Assembly: GCA_914767715.1 (NCBI GenBank)
Contig: OU612067.1
Location: 16,437,001 to 16,501,000, forward strand
From: Membranipora membranacea
Lineage: Eukaryota > Bryozoa > Gymnolaemata > Cheilostomatida > Membraniporidae
Length of the DNA stretch: 64,000 bases
Reading direction: 5' to 3'
Below the pieces are notes generated by a model. It saw nothing but the letters and a program-made list of their open reading frames with translations, was not told the DNA's origin and searched no databases. Position numbers and translations under genes: made by a program. Of this stretch, positions 25,801 through 40,800 are shown piece by piece. Position 1 is the first letter of the stretch, and every line of letters starts with the position of its first letter.

Positions 25801-28800
25801 TTCTATAAGCTAAAATTGGTGCTAGCTAAAATTGGTGCTAGCTAACATTAAGTCACTCCAAAATCATCTAAACTAAACATTAGCCTATTAACTTCAGGAC
25901 ATATACAGGACATATACAGGACATATACAAGACATATACAGGACATATACAGGTATATACACAGACATCACTAGCTCGCTTTACGCATATTTTGTTGAAA
26001 TTTAAGAAGGGGAAGCATTGCAACCATCAGTGATTGCAACATAATGTGACCAAGTAACCACCGCCACATTATTTATCAGCTCAGGACCTTAAGAATGGAT
26101 TATGTAGTTGTTGTGTGTATTTCAATGGCTTACACTCCCAGGTAGTGACATTCCGTTATAGGTTGGGTTGGCGTGTATGGTGGAATGCCACTTCCAGCTA
26201 ACCAGGCTGAGTTTGGGCACTTAAACTAGGGTTTCTCGGAAAGACGAGGCACACTGATCTCCATTAAGACCTATATCTCATACTCATACTGTTTGTAGGT
26301 TAATGAGTTTGCGGTCAGAAATAGATACTAAAATGGCCTGATACTGAGGTTGCTAATCTCTGGGGTTTGGTTTTAGTAGCATAAATATTATAAACAGCCT
26401 TTTTTGATCTGTTTTGGCATTTCGAGGATAGTAAGGTTTATGTAAACATGTATATATGAAATTCCATTTAATGTTGAAAACTTTGAGACAAGAACAGTGA
26501 CACTTAGCTCAAAATCATCTCTCTTTTTGGTATTTCACTTGGGCCAATCTGTACCCAAATAGCTCTCTGTGAAGCTTAAACAACAGCTGCAGTCCCTCAG
26601 GGAAGTGTGTGCCTGATGAATTCTGTATAGCTCAAAGATGGCAGAATGAGGATTAAATCTCAGCATGGTCACGCTATTTTAAGGACAATTTTTATGCAGA
26701 AACTGATGTGTCAAAATCAGGGAGTGAAATAAATGGCCAAGTGATGATGTCATTATCTCATAAACTGATTTGGACTATCAGTTTGTGCAAATTATTTTCC
26801 CATCAGATGAGTATCCTCAGATGGAAGCCTTGATTTAATATTTTTGAGCTATACAGAATTTAATAAGCACACCTTTCCCTGACTTGCACCAGAAGTTCAA
26901 GCTTCATCATGCAATTGACGGGTTGGGAATGACACCACATCAGCTTCAGGTTCTGTTTCCAGACAAATTTCTGTCATTTTGTATCTGAGATGACCCACTG
27001 TCAGAGCAAATGGTCAGAAAAGTGTCACCTGCGACCACTTGTCATTAATTCTCACCTTCTCATTGCATTCTTGGCAGTCTATCAACTCTTGCAGGCACTT
27101 TATTCTGTGTAACTCCATGTTCTCCTCAACAAGGCAGTGGCAGTGACTGCACACAGCAGGAAGAGTTTTACTCTGTATATGACTCAGACTATGTTGATTC
27201 AGCGCCTCCATACTTGGATGATGGTCATTGCAAACCTGATACATATAAAACGAAAATAGTCTGAGATAAAAATTGAAATTATTATGACATGATAGCATTA
27301 CATCTTTTATAGAGGTCCTAGTAGGCTATCACTGACGACATGATATACTATTGCATTTATATCTCTGATCGATAGAGAGTGAACTTGGAACTTGAATTTG
27401 GTGTGACGACCCTAGTTCAATTCTACTTATTAGGAGCTAACACTGACGACATGATATACTATTGCATTCATATCTCTGATCGATAGAGAGTGAACTTGGA
27501 ACTTGAATTCGGTGTGACGACCCTAGTTCAATTCTACTTATTAGGAGCTAACACTGACGACGTGATATACTATTGCATTCATATCTCTGATCGATAGAGA
27601 GTGAACTTGGAACTTGAATTCGGTGTGACGACCCTAGTTCAATTCTACTTATTAGGAGCTAACACTGACGACGTGATATACTATTGCATTCATATCTCTG
27701 ATCGATAGAGAGTGAACTTGGAACTTGAATTTGGTGTGACGACCCTAGTTCAATTCTACTTATTAGGAGGGGGCACATGCAAGATACTCTCACTAAATTG
27801 ACTCTAAAGCCTGGTACCCATCAACTGCATAACTGTCCCAGGAACTCATCTGCGATCATGCACGACCACTTGTGCATTGCTGTGATTGATGGGTACAAAA
27901 TACACAGAGATCGTGCGTTTACAACCTTCGCACGATAGTAGAATTGATTCTACTATCGTGCGATATGTTGTGCTGCATTTTGTGGTACCCACAAATTCTT
28001 TAATGATTGCCAGTGCAAAATCTTAGAAATTCCTGAGATTAAAAAAGCACATTGGTGGGTACAAGGCTTAACGATCAGAGATAAACATGACAATAGTCTA
28101 GCATGATGTCAGTGTCCTAGTCGGCTACTACTAGACTGCATACATTCACTAATAGCTCATTTTAATAAATTCGGCAATGTTCATAGACAGTCACGCTACG
28201 TGCCAAGGTTTTATTTTGTAGTACAAAGCCCATGAGCCAAATAAATCCATTAACTCTACAGATTGATGGACATTAAATCTTGTCTTTACATGACAACTCA
28301 GATCAGTATGGACTCGTTACAATAATTCTGCAAATGGTGACAGACACGGTAGAAGTTCAGATGTAATCACTGATATATATTCATGGATATATATCAATGG
28401 AATATATATCAATATTCATGGATATATATCAATGGATGTAATAATTACCCTACAGATGAAGTTCTTAATATGATTGTGTTGTTGCATGTGAGACCGAAGT
28501 TCCTCCCACAAATCTACTTCCTTCCTACAATCCTCGACGGGACACCTGAAGATAATAAAACAGGTCGATATCAATACTTATAATGATGAATACATAAACA
28601 ATCATAGGTCCGATCTGCCAGAAAGTTACTTTGGAGTCATGTTACCATTTCACAAAATGTTTTTTCGCATCATGAAAGTACAGTTACTCGTTCACCCAAG
28701 GAGTTAAAGACTTGGTTCACCCATATGAATTTCCTATGCAAAATGGCCTATCCGGATCTAGATGTCTAGGACCTGACACAGGCCGAATAAATAAAATATG

Positions 28801-31800
28801 GAAGTGACGTCCATGATTTCCTGCACATCAATGTTATTGGACTACTTGGTAAATCTACCAAGAAACCAAACCATGGCACGGATGACAAAGCAAATTCTGA
28901 TCGTCTATTATAATCTTATTAATCCTTTATAAAAAAAAGTGGCCAGTCTTGGAAATGTGTGCACAAATTCATCTTTTTTATTGCGATTGCCATTTTCCCG
29001 GTCTCATAAATTTCTATATTGGGACGGAAATAATCGATATTTATTTGCCACCAGTTGAAGGGGATCGGGGAATGCGGATATACCACGGCACGAATATGCA
29101 GCAGGTGTCCCTGGTCCCCACAAATCACTGACGCAAAACACATACCAGTATACACCTGTTCTCTGGAGAGTACGGTCTCAGATCACTACCCTCCCCCCTC
29201 CCACATAAGACAAGACAAGATAACACATACCGGTATAGCAAAGGTAACTTGTGAGCTGAGTTAATATGGTCTCGCCAAGATTCCAAATCGGAATGTTGAT
29301 CTGTACACAACCAACAAGGGAAATCCAGAGGCACTGTCTCCATGGGGCTTCCGGTCGATCCAGCTGCACAGTATCAAAAGTATGTCACAATTAATGAGTA
29401 GGGGGTTCGAAACAATAAATACAAGAGTGTCAGGTTCAAAGTCCGACTTCCTATCGGTTCGTTTCCAGTAAAATCTGAACAATGCCGCAGTAACAACCAA
29501 CATGGTCAAATCTAAATCTCTCTTAGAGGGAGATATGTAGTTTAGGAGCTTAAACTGTGCCATGAGAGCTGGTAGTAGCATTTCATAGTCAGGCACTTTC
29601 CCAACGAGGTTGATGACGAAATTCTACAACCAGCTATCCCGACACAGGTGGAGCGCTTAAACTAGGATATATGTAGAGTTTGGCGGGCAGGAGGGCAACG
29701 AAGGCAGCTTGCTGGGGAGGAGAGGGGGTGTGGGGGTGGACTCTTACCGGATGATACAGAGGATCGATCTAATTTTTTGCTACTCATACTTAGATCCATC
29801 ACTCGATCTCTGTTATTGTTTGTCTCTTCTAATTTATCCACTTCACTATCTAAAAAACAATCAGAGATAATCAATTAAACAACTTCTAACAATTAGATCC
29901 TGGTGATTCACTTCCATTAGCTGGGCCGGATATTCATGTCCTTATTGTCGCCCACCATATAGCACTGGTGTGTTTATAGCCAAACAAGAACAGAGTGATG
30001 CAAGATACAATATTGGCGACAACAATGTTGGGATGCCTTGGCCACAAATAAAACAATTATGAAAGTTCATTTATGTCCTTGTGATAGTAGTAAGTTTTGA
30101 GTAATTTATTTGGTAATCTGAATACTAGAAGGAACCATTAAGAAATACTTGACTATTTACTACTTCTATCTACGGTGTGGGTATTTTACCAGTTGGTGCA
30201 ATGCTGCCTTGTATGATTTCTGCAGGTTTATTTGTGGGATTTCTATTCTCATCTAGTCCAATTTGCTGTTCTATAAGTGGTTCCGGCGATCCGTTGGCAA
30301 CGACCGGTTGTACTTTCTCGCTCCATACCTGCCGAAAGTAAGTTTAAGAAACATGTATGAATGACAGCTAACGACCCATGACATTTTCAATAACACAAGT
30401 GCTTTGAAAGATGTGGTTTCTAGAAGAACTCTTTTGGAGTGATCAAGCAAGTCTCCAAGAAAGTTTTGTTTTCTAGATTATGATTGAGTGTGGATCAACA
30501 GGTTTCTAGGAGTCTCAGTACAAAAACTCTGTTCGGGTAGCTTGAGGTAGCGTTTCATAATCAAACACTGCCTGGTGTGTCTGAAGATGGAAGGCCACTT
30601 CTAGAAACCCGGACACAGTTTGAGCACTCAAAACAAGGTTTTCTAGGAAAAACCCTCTAGGCACCCGACAAATTACAGAAATTATGCATTATTTTTTTAT
30701 TAGTCTAAGGGGGAGAGGCTCTTAGATTGCACGTACACCAGGAGATTGCAAGTCATAGCACAGCGATGATAGGTTCCCTAGATGTAACGAATTCGATACG
30801 CCATTCCATTCGTGACAGTTTTAGTTGTTTGACATGATCGGCCAATTATTAATTCGATCATTGATTGTTAAGTTGTTCACCCCAGAATCTTGACCCGATT
30901 GCAAAACCGCATTTTGTGCCTATTAATTCTAAAAATAAGTCTATTAATTTTGAAAAGTTTTGACGGGTCTTTCACAAAACAAAATGAAAGACAGGCCACC
31001 TAAATATAGACTGAGAAGTTGACCACAAGATGTGCAAATTCCTGTCGTCCCCTCTGGAAATCTTAAGCTCAGCTCTTACCATAGTGCATAATGATTGTAT
31101 GTCAAGGGCAGTAGAACACTACAGCCCTTCATAGGCTTTTTCCGCCCCAAAATGAAGATGGCTGTGTCCCAGTGCCTTTGATACTGTAAGCATTACTTAC
31201 ACCGAGAAGTTGCTTCCACCCTAACATAGGCTTGGAGAGTTCAATTTTGGCAAACTAACTTTTACGTCCAACCTCTACTTTATATAGTGTTTGACCACAG
31301 GTAGCCAAATATCAGTGCTAGCTAACATTAAGTCACCTCTAGATAATAATTACTCCACTAGGGTTTATAGTTTTTCTCTCATCTTACCTGGTGATATTGA
31401 GTATGGGCATCAAATGAATTCCTATTGGTAAATCTAAGGCAGCATATGAAACATCTAAGGCTATCAGGGTCAGCACCAACTGAGAGTTGTTCCTTCTCAT
31501 CTAGTGTCAGCAGGTCTAAAATTTCTGAGTCAGCGACAAGGCAACCGATAGGCAGATGGTAGTCTCGAAAATGGCACAGCAATTCATCCTGCTCAAAAGA
31601 GTAAAGGGTTGGTTATAGCTGATCTAATGATATCTGGTGGCTTTTACGTTATGCATTCATGTAACGCTTTTACATTACGCTTTTACGCTATGCCTTTACA
31701 GACATTCCAGTAACAACCTACGAAAAATCAGGCAAGCTGCTTTACAAAACTTTACAAGGGTTGACCATTCTGCTTGCAGGATAGCCTTGTGACATAGTCT

Positions 31801-34800
31801 ATCTCTGCAGCACAGCAGTGGTGGCGCTGCCTTCCATCAAGAAAGGCAACTCCCAGAGTTCAAGGTTATGAGATATCAAAACCAGTGTTCCATTTAGGCC
31901 CAAATATTTCCAAAATATGGGTTTCCATTGTTTTCCCAATTTTGGTACTCAGACTAGGTGAATTAGTTCAAGCCCTATGCTGCAGAGACGAACGTATGCC
32001 TCAACAGTTCGCACATGCACAGACTGAGGGTTGACTGTGGCATTACTAAATTTGTGGACCAATCAAAGATGAGGAATGCATTCTAGCAACCATACCTAAA
32101 TTGCCATGTGTTTGTGCATGGTCACATTTGTCCCTATTCCAGGAATATATTTCGGATAAGAAATTGTAGATGAACTTTAATTGTCATCATTAATTAAACC
32201 AAAGTTGTGAGGTCAAGTAGGTCTTGTATGCCTTTTGCTCCATCAATTTAATTCAGATCTAATTAAGATTTCAATTTCTTTTTGATAAGACATTTAAAAA
32301 GTCCTACCTACCATTTCGGGATCAAGTCACCTAAACAAGGCACCCCAAATCAATGAAAAAAAGTAGGGCAATTGAGGAAAAGGCTCACCTAACTCGACTA
32401 TAATGGCTATAACTTTGGAGCGATTGCATTATGATAATCTAGATTCAATCGATTTTGATGGGAATCGTTGCCCAGGCCTAGTCTAGTGTCAAACTTAAAT
32501 GAGTTATGCTCCGACTCATTAGTTTTAAAACCGCTTTAGATCCTCTGCCTCAGGTAACAGCCTGTATCTTTAGTAATGACATTAATTTTGAAGAGGGAAG
32601 CCCAGGTACCATTTTTTTGCTACTCCAAAGTACATCCATAATGTATTTAATTACTTTACATCAATTTTGTAATTTCATTTACTTCAACGACGCTTATACA
32701 AAAATAAAGGCAAATAAATCAAGCTGTCAATGATCAGTTGTATATGTAGTAGATCAGTGAAAGAGTTCAATGAACTGCTGACATGGTCTTGAATTAGTGA
32801 TTTATATTTTTCCTCTTCCTGCCCTAGGCTTTTAAAGTTCACGAGGTCGAGAAAAGATTTTTTTTCTTCTTTAGGTAGTAGACATTAGTGAGTATGCCAA
32901 TATTGGAAAGTTCTTTTTCCTGGCTTGCCAACATTTCATGCTGGAAAAAGTGTTCACAGTCATGCTCAATTAATTTTTCCCTAGCTTTGTCCTGTTAGCA
33001 ATGTATTGATGAGTGCAAAAACATTTCCAGCTCACTGAATGAACAATTTGAAGTTAATATGATGGTCAAAACCCAGCTGTTGCTATTGCAATTTAAATGA
33101 TGAATTATGTTTAGTACCAGTAAATAAAAGGCAGTACTAAGATTGAGAGCAGAGTTAAGATGGTCATCTTTATTGATGACATCACAATGTCTTTAAAGTT
33201 ATGACATCATACACAATTTTCTGATTAAACTAATGACATCATCAGTCCCATGACTGACCAAGATAAAGATTTCTTGGTATCAACACTATGATGTCATAGT
33301 ATAATACAATGTAATAAAGGGAGTCCCAATACTTAGACAGTTCATTCATGGATATATGAAGACTCTATAACCAGACCCTATATGACAATCAACCTTTTCA
33401 TTAATCTGAAATTATTCATTCAAAAACTTGATTGTGATAGTAAAAACTCTTGTCTTGGTGATTCTTTAACAGATGACACAAAAACCTGCAGTGTGCATAG
33501 ATGGTCCACAGCAATTCACAAACTGCTTCTTTTTTTAGAGCGGACATCTCTTAGTAATATTAAACAACAGCTTACAAGAAGATTTCTTACTTTCAACCAC
33601 AAGTGTTTTATCACTGAGCGTAAGAGGTCTACTCACCCTGTCAGGTAATCTTTTCCTACAGCAGGGACAGTTCACCTCACCCTGCATTGCTGCCGATGCA
33701 GCGGCCATCGCTGCCATATGATGGTGAGCCATCTGTGAGGAAGCTCCGCCCAGCGCTGACAGCGATCCTTGTAAGGAGCTCAACTGATGTGGAGGTAGAC
33801 CCAGGGGATTTACAAACATGGCAGCCGCCTGAGCCGCTGCTACCTGAGCAGAGTGACCTCCCATGACCCCGCTGCCAGCGGAGGACGGGGTGGCAGCAGC
33901 AGCAGTAAGGTGATGAGTTGCTGCCGTCGCTGTTGGCTTGTCTATCTTAGTGTGTCTAATTCTCTTCACTTCTTGAGCCACCTAGCGATAAAGAATGTAT
34001 GTCTACTATAGGTTTTATATAGGTTTTATATAGGTTCTTTAGAGGTTTTATAGAGGTTTTTTAGAGGTTTTATAGAGGTTTTAGCTTACTAGTAGGGTTG
34101 TTTCCCAGCTGTCAACATGAGGGGCCAACAGGTGTGATTTGAGCTTCAGAAATCCTTAGTAATAGAGACTGCTCATAATGAGATTGTAAGAAGCCTTATG
34201 GAGGAGTATGTTAAATGTATTATGATATGTGGGTGATGAGAAAGGAAAGTTTCCTTTCGCTTTAACAAGTCTGACTTAATATTCTAAGCACATGGAGATC
34301 TTGGTGAGTGAGTTATAAAGGGAGACCAGCCAAAATTAAAGGAAATCTTTCTATATTTCAGCATCTTTCTATATTTACTGTTGATGTGGGTTGATTACTC
34401 ATCACACCACAGATAAATGTTGTTTGCTGCTAAATATCCAGGACTCCATAAGCACCAGGTATTAATGCATGACACTACATTATTAATAAGATTACCCTGG
34501 TGACTAGATCTAAATATTGTTCCAAAGCTGTCACGGGCTTGGCTTATTTGTCACCAGGCAGTGTGTACTTTCGCACTGCGGTGTTTTCGAAAAAGAGTGA
34601 CAGTTACCGAACCCAACTATTAATAATCGGATTACAACAATATTGATGCTACAGTAGAAAGTGCCTAGTCAATCAGCGAGCGTGCCGAATATATGAAACT
34701 AAGGCTTACCTCATCGACAATCTGAGAATGATCGTGTTTGACTAAATGTATCAAAAGTTTATTCTTTCTGTCCTGAAACTTCCCACAAAACTTACAATAT

Positions 34801-37800
34801 CCTGAAAAAAAGACATAAAACAATATTAACCTGTTGATTTAGGATGCTTTCACAAGTGCCTATGGGTGTTTGTGTAAGACATGCCATGTTCCCGTGATGA
34901 CGTCATCAAAAAACTGGTGACCTCACCTCAGGAATACGACAGATAACTATAAGTCAACGAAAAGTCAATACACGCCCTAGCCAATGGATTTCTTGGGCCC
35001 ATAAAAGTGTGCTAGCTTTAGAGGACAGGTATTCGTTACTAATTTACTACCATGGTACATCCTTGGGGATAGGGTGCGGTGGCTTAACATTTTTTTGCGG
35101 TTTGAGCCGGGCTTTCACGTTAGATTTAGCTGTGATTGATGTAATGGCATATAATGTTAATGCACGTCTTATACGGGTAGATCTTTTGGCCCCAGTCTTC
35201 TAGAAGCCAGGCAATACAGGCAACTATAGTCTGTTAAACCCATAGACTTATTTTTAATTCTATGGTTTAACCATCTCTAGCTGCCAATCTTGGAATTTTT
35301 GGTTGCATAAAGCACCAATTTTGACGACATATGAGTTATAAATTTGTCGATGTTTTGCCAAAACTAACATACAAGTAAAAGTGCTAGTTTACTCTAATAA
35401 AGACTAACAAAAACAACAGCTGACCCTTGTGCAATGTTTCCGTGAGAAGCCCGCCACCCAATTCCTGATTGCAATGTAATTTGTAAGAGTTCAAAGCCGC
35501 CCAAGTCGTTTGATTCGGATATTGCGCTAAATAAATGCTGGCGTCATAGAGGATGGGAAAACATTTCTCTGGCAGTTTCTGGCACCCCTTTCAGACCATA
35601 GGGCACCTAGCAGTATTGCATTAGTCAGGCGAGGCGACCCAAGTCTTCTATTTACAACCAGAGGTGGAAGAAATACCATGATTTTCCTTTTTAATAGTGA
35701 AGCCTCATCCCAAACAATGAAAAGCTGCATCCCTGCGGTCAATTAAGACATATGAGATACCATGCCACCATGCATTATTATGTGAAATGACCAGCATAAT
35801 ATGCTTTACTTAAAAAAATGATGGCTTCCAAAAGTAGTCAGTACTTAAGTAGCATTTCGGATAAGCCCGACTCATTGCACGAAATGCATAAGGGTGCAAA
35901 CTTTTTGTGGAAAAGGTTCAATTTTGTGGCAGTGGCCTCAACCTTGTGGCAGCGTTTTATAAGTATACAAACCGGGATAATATGCTGGATGTTTCTCTGA
36001 GTGATGAGCTATCATCTCTTCATAGGATCGGTATTGTTCTGAACAGAGACCACATGTGAAGATTACTAGTGATGGTAAAGTGACGATTTCCTCGCTATCA
36101 CTTTGATCATCTACCGCATCACTAGCATCCTTTGCCTATACCAAGCACAGAATAATATATAATATATACATATATAAAATACTAATATCTTTACAATATA
36201 CAATACTAAAACAGTGCACTTCCCTTAATTTAAACCTCTTGGGACCACAAAAATTCCTAATTAAGCAGAGTCTGAATAGAGTGACATTAGAATGTATTGA
36301 AATTTGGTTAAAGGGACCAATTTCCTTGCCTGAATTAACAAGAGTTCTGAATTTTAAAGTCTGAATTATTAGGATTCCACTGTACCTTTCGATATACAGT
36401 ACTAATAACAAATAAATAATAAAAGAAAGGGTTGAAGATTCAAATTATTTGCGATGTTGACTCTTTCACTTCCTACAATTTCCAACTTTGGAAGGTCAGT
36501 TATGCCAAACTACCACTTTTCTCCACAAGTTTGCATACATAATATGCGCAGTAGAACAACCAAGTCCAGTGACCGAAATTGATCTAGGCGTGTTTTTCTT
36601 TTTGCTATTTTACATACAGAATAATCGACCCGAAACCTTAGATATGTTATAAATCATTGTCATTTGGTCTACGCCCCAACCAGGCCCGCTGCGAGCCCTT
36701 AGGGTTACCATAGGGTTACCATGAAACGCACGATCTATTCCTTGACCACTTGATTGGGGCACAGCTGCGTATAAAATGATGGAAGACTTGGCTGTTTTTT
36801 TAATGTCAAACTCTCAAGGGTACAGGGCTGTATATACAGCAAAGGGCCAAAACCATATATCTGTGAGCGAGCAACTTTTTGGCATTGATGAGCTGAAATA
36901 ACTTATCATTTTCAACTCAATTTATAAAGTGACGGTATTAGGGTCCTGCTAGAAACTATGGCTATTTCAGTTTTTCAAGGTTTTCTTGTCATCTCTCTTT
37001 GTAAATTTTGAATTACATCACAGACTTGGTGATTACATCCGGATAATTTGCCAGCTAGTGCGTAGGAAAACTGCTGGCTACGTGCGATCAACAAGAGTTT
37101 TCACTTGGCTTCCTATGTGTGGTAGATATTAACACCTTGGCTGTATAACCACAAACTGGGAGGTTCTTTTATAAGGAGTGTTTGCAACAGATTAACAGTT
37201 ACTATTCAAACCACAACTTGAATGGCTCCACAATGGAGTAACATAAGAAAATATGACAACTCTTATAAAACTAAACTTGTATGTCATCAAGCTGCGAAAA
37301 ACTAGCGGAGTGAACCATTTGCAGGAGGAAAATTGTGCTTATTGCTAGCTTACATAAGCCCACCCTCTTTGCTTTTATAACCCACCACCTTGGCGAAAAA
37401 TGATTCTAGCTAACATAAAGTCACAGGAAACTAGCTAAATTAAACTCCAGCTAATATTAGGTGCAAGTGTCTTGTTCCAAGAAAACTGATTATTAATGAT
37501 AAATTTTCTTTTGGTGGACAAGCCGGCTTTCACCTATTTACTCCTCGAGGATGTCTGTGACTTAGACTTACCTCGCAAGGTTTCTTCTTATTCATGTGTC
37601 TGTGCAAATGAGATAGTTTGATAAAACTCTTGGAGCACCTGGAAGTAAAATGTGATAAATACAATTAAGAATACTTAGTAATGATGAAGATGCCATGGAA
37701 ATATTGTAGTCGCTTGTTAACCATTTCAATCGTGGGGATTTCCATACGTAGATTTTTCTAGCTTTACTTAGATAAGACTTTGTACTAATTATATAAAGAT

Positions 37801-40800
37801 ATATACATTTTTGTTTTCTGTTAAATGATTGAAGAGTACATCAAGGAGCAGGAACTAGAAAAAGAACTACTTAATTCACAGTTCACCCAGAATAGCCTTA
37901 GGGCTTACTTTATACAAGTAGGAGGGAGATCAAGCCGCATTCAAAATAATGCTCAGGTAATGATGAACTTTGCGGTCATGTCCTAACAAACATCTCTGCA
38001 CCTAGATAGCACTGAAAATTCTAGAATCTGGTGTAATTTGAATTAAAAATAGTAGCATTATGGATACATAAGTTCCTATTGAGGACATGCTTAGTTGTTT
38101 ATAAAACCAAGGTGCTGATGGAAGTTTTTTCTAAGTGCATCATAAATCAGTCTTGGAATGAGGCATGAAGCTGATCTAAATAAAGACCATTTTCCAGTTC
38201 ATTTGAATTTTTATTTTGGATCTTTGCCAAAAGAGGGACACTACCCCCAAGATTTAGAGGCCTGTCCAAAAATCCATATGCATATATATGCACCATATAA
38301 TCACCATCATTATTTAGTTTGGAGGAAATCAGAATTTATATTGCAATTCATCTGGCTTTAATACAGAAAGTCTGTCTGTTCTACTTTCTATTTGTGTAAT
38401 GATGACCAGAATACAGAATAAAAGGATCTCCAGACAAGACTGCGAAAAATTGGACCAGGACTTCACAAACACGTGTTTCGCAGTCACAATTTCACAGTGA
38501 CTGAATTCACAAGGACTTTACCTTGGATCTGCGTAACATTGCTTAGTTAAAACCTAACAATTACGTCAAATGGTGTTGATCTGCATTAGAAGGTGTCTAT
38601 TTGTTATGTAATATTCTGCCAATAAGCGTTCAGCGGCAGCCTTCTAGCTCGCATACACAATAGCAGCATCATGTGTTTGAGCACCCCAGTAAATATTCGG
38701 TAATACATGAATAATTTCCAGGAGAGATAATTGTGCGGCTGACAGATCAACCCCACGTGTTGCAGGTTGCCTCGTGCCGTGGTTGGCCGCGTGCGTAGAT
38801 GGCCATGTAAGTTGCAGAAACGAGGACAACGCTCAAGTCAATAAAGCGTACTTTGGTAGAAAATTAAAGTACTTTGGTAGAAAATTAAAGTACTTAAGGT
38901 TTTGTATGACTCTGCTCTAAAAATGGTACATTAAGCCAAACAAAAACAGGAAGAATGAATACGCTAATTAAACTAAAGCCAAGCTAAGCAAAAAATGGTA
39001 AACTTCCCATATAACTGAAAAGTGGTGAATTGCATTAAATAAATGTTCATATACCTTATACCTTATGTAATTTAATGAGTTAAATGTTAGTTAATCTGTA
39101 AATTTTTTATTTCCAATAACTGATTATTTTATAGGGTTCATAGATTTTGAGACTGTTTTTGATCTAGCTGTAATAAAATGGAAACTATCGTCTCAGGCCC
39201 ATATTAAATCAGCTGTCATAAAAATAAGTGAGGTACATACAATATGGCCTTATATGTCACGTCATATTACTGTCACGTCACTGTCACGTCACATGACTCC
39301 CTGTAATAAAGTGACAGATTCTAAAGCGGTCAAAAATCAGAAATGGGTTTTGGCCGGCTGAGCGACAGAATTTAGGCCCTACAGCTAATTTTTTCGATAA
39401 GGCTATTTTATATCCAATTCTTGCATAACAGAGGGCCCATGTCTTCTAGAAATTTTCCAAAGAACATGCAGGGTATTTCTTTCCCTGTTCAAACTGAACA
39501 TACTAGGAACTATATATGACTTCTACGAACAGTCAAGGTACGGTGTGTTGAAACCATCTCAGCAAGGCTGGTCTTGAGAGGTTTACTTTAATCAGAGCAT
39601 CCCAAGCAACGCCCAATGCCTGCATGCAAACTTGGACCAATTTCACCCAACGGAAAATCACTACTCTGAAAATGAAAAATCTCGTTTCTAGTTATTGAGT
39701 GGAAATTTTTCATAAAGCCCCATTTTACAGACAGAGAAATCTAGACCTTTTGTATTTATACCCACTGATTGTTGCTGTTTGATGGTACAAATCCAAGCAA
39801 GGTTTGTTAGTCACAGGTTGTAGAAATTGAGCAAAGCTTTAGATCAAAAAGCATTTTTATGCTCAAAGGTGGTGTTTTTGGTGGTGATCCACTTTCAATT
39901 TGTGTACGAGGCTATTTTAGATATGTGTCCAAACTTCATCTCAAATAAAACTGGGTGATAGTTGCACGATTTAAGCATTTAAATTCGCGTCTTAAAACAT
40001 GAAAAAAATAAAATATAGAGCACCAGCAAAATCAGTGGCCCCCAACCCTCAAATACCACAATCAAGCGGCTAACTGGCTGTGGAAGAGTCTATACCTTGG
40101 ACAGGAGTAGACTCGAGGTAGCACTAGTGGTCGTCGTGGGTGAGTGATTTCAGCCTGAGTACTCGGTTGTTGTTGTTGTTCTGGAGAGAAGACGCTCCCT
40201 ACTGAAGCTCCCCCTGGTGAGGAGGTACTGGGTGTAGGTACTATCACAGATACGGGAGGTATATCCTTCCTCAGACCCAGACCTGCTGGCCTACTGGCTG
40301 TAACGATGTCAAAATACTATTATTATGCATTTTTATTGAGTTTTTCATATATATATATATATATATATATTAGTATGTTTTAATCAGACAAAAATAACAA
40401 CTTTTCGACCTCATAAAAAAAAGAATAAAAACAATATATATGTATAGACAAAAATAATAATTAGTTGGGAGAATAAGTTTTTCTTTATGTGATATGCAAT
40501 AGTCAGCAGTTGGTAGAAAAAGTGGCCTTAGTAAGGAATGCGACCTTCAGACTGATGACCCAATTTTATTTAATAGAACAATGTGAACATATACGTTACA
40601 GTTTAAAGACAAAATTTCATAAATTTTGATTGAAATTATTTCAAATTTTGTATTAAAAACAGGCGCATTGAAATATTGGTATATTTTAAGGTTCCGCTCT
40701 ACAAGGTACCAATCATTATTAATATTATTATTGTATTATTTATTGCGTTAGTTTATTACTTTTTGAATGATATATTTTTATATCTGGTATTATAGCTGTC

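Noticed and set aside
27331-27769. CRISPR array interpretation of the four regular repeats
   Set aside because: The whole 111-bp unit is repeated with no variable spacers, and the context is an animal intron.
29055-29131. A possible exon on the minus strand after an AG at about 29132 between exons 13 and 14
   Set aside because: Its phase fits exon 13 but no donor gives phase 2 for exon 14, whereas joining exon 13 directly to exon 14 gives a normal finger linker and intact finger 8.
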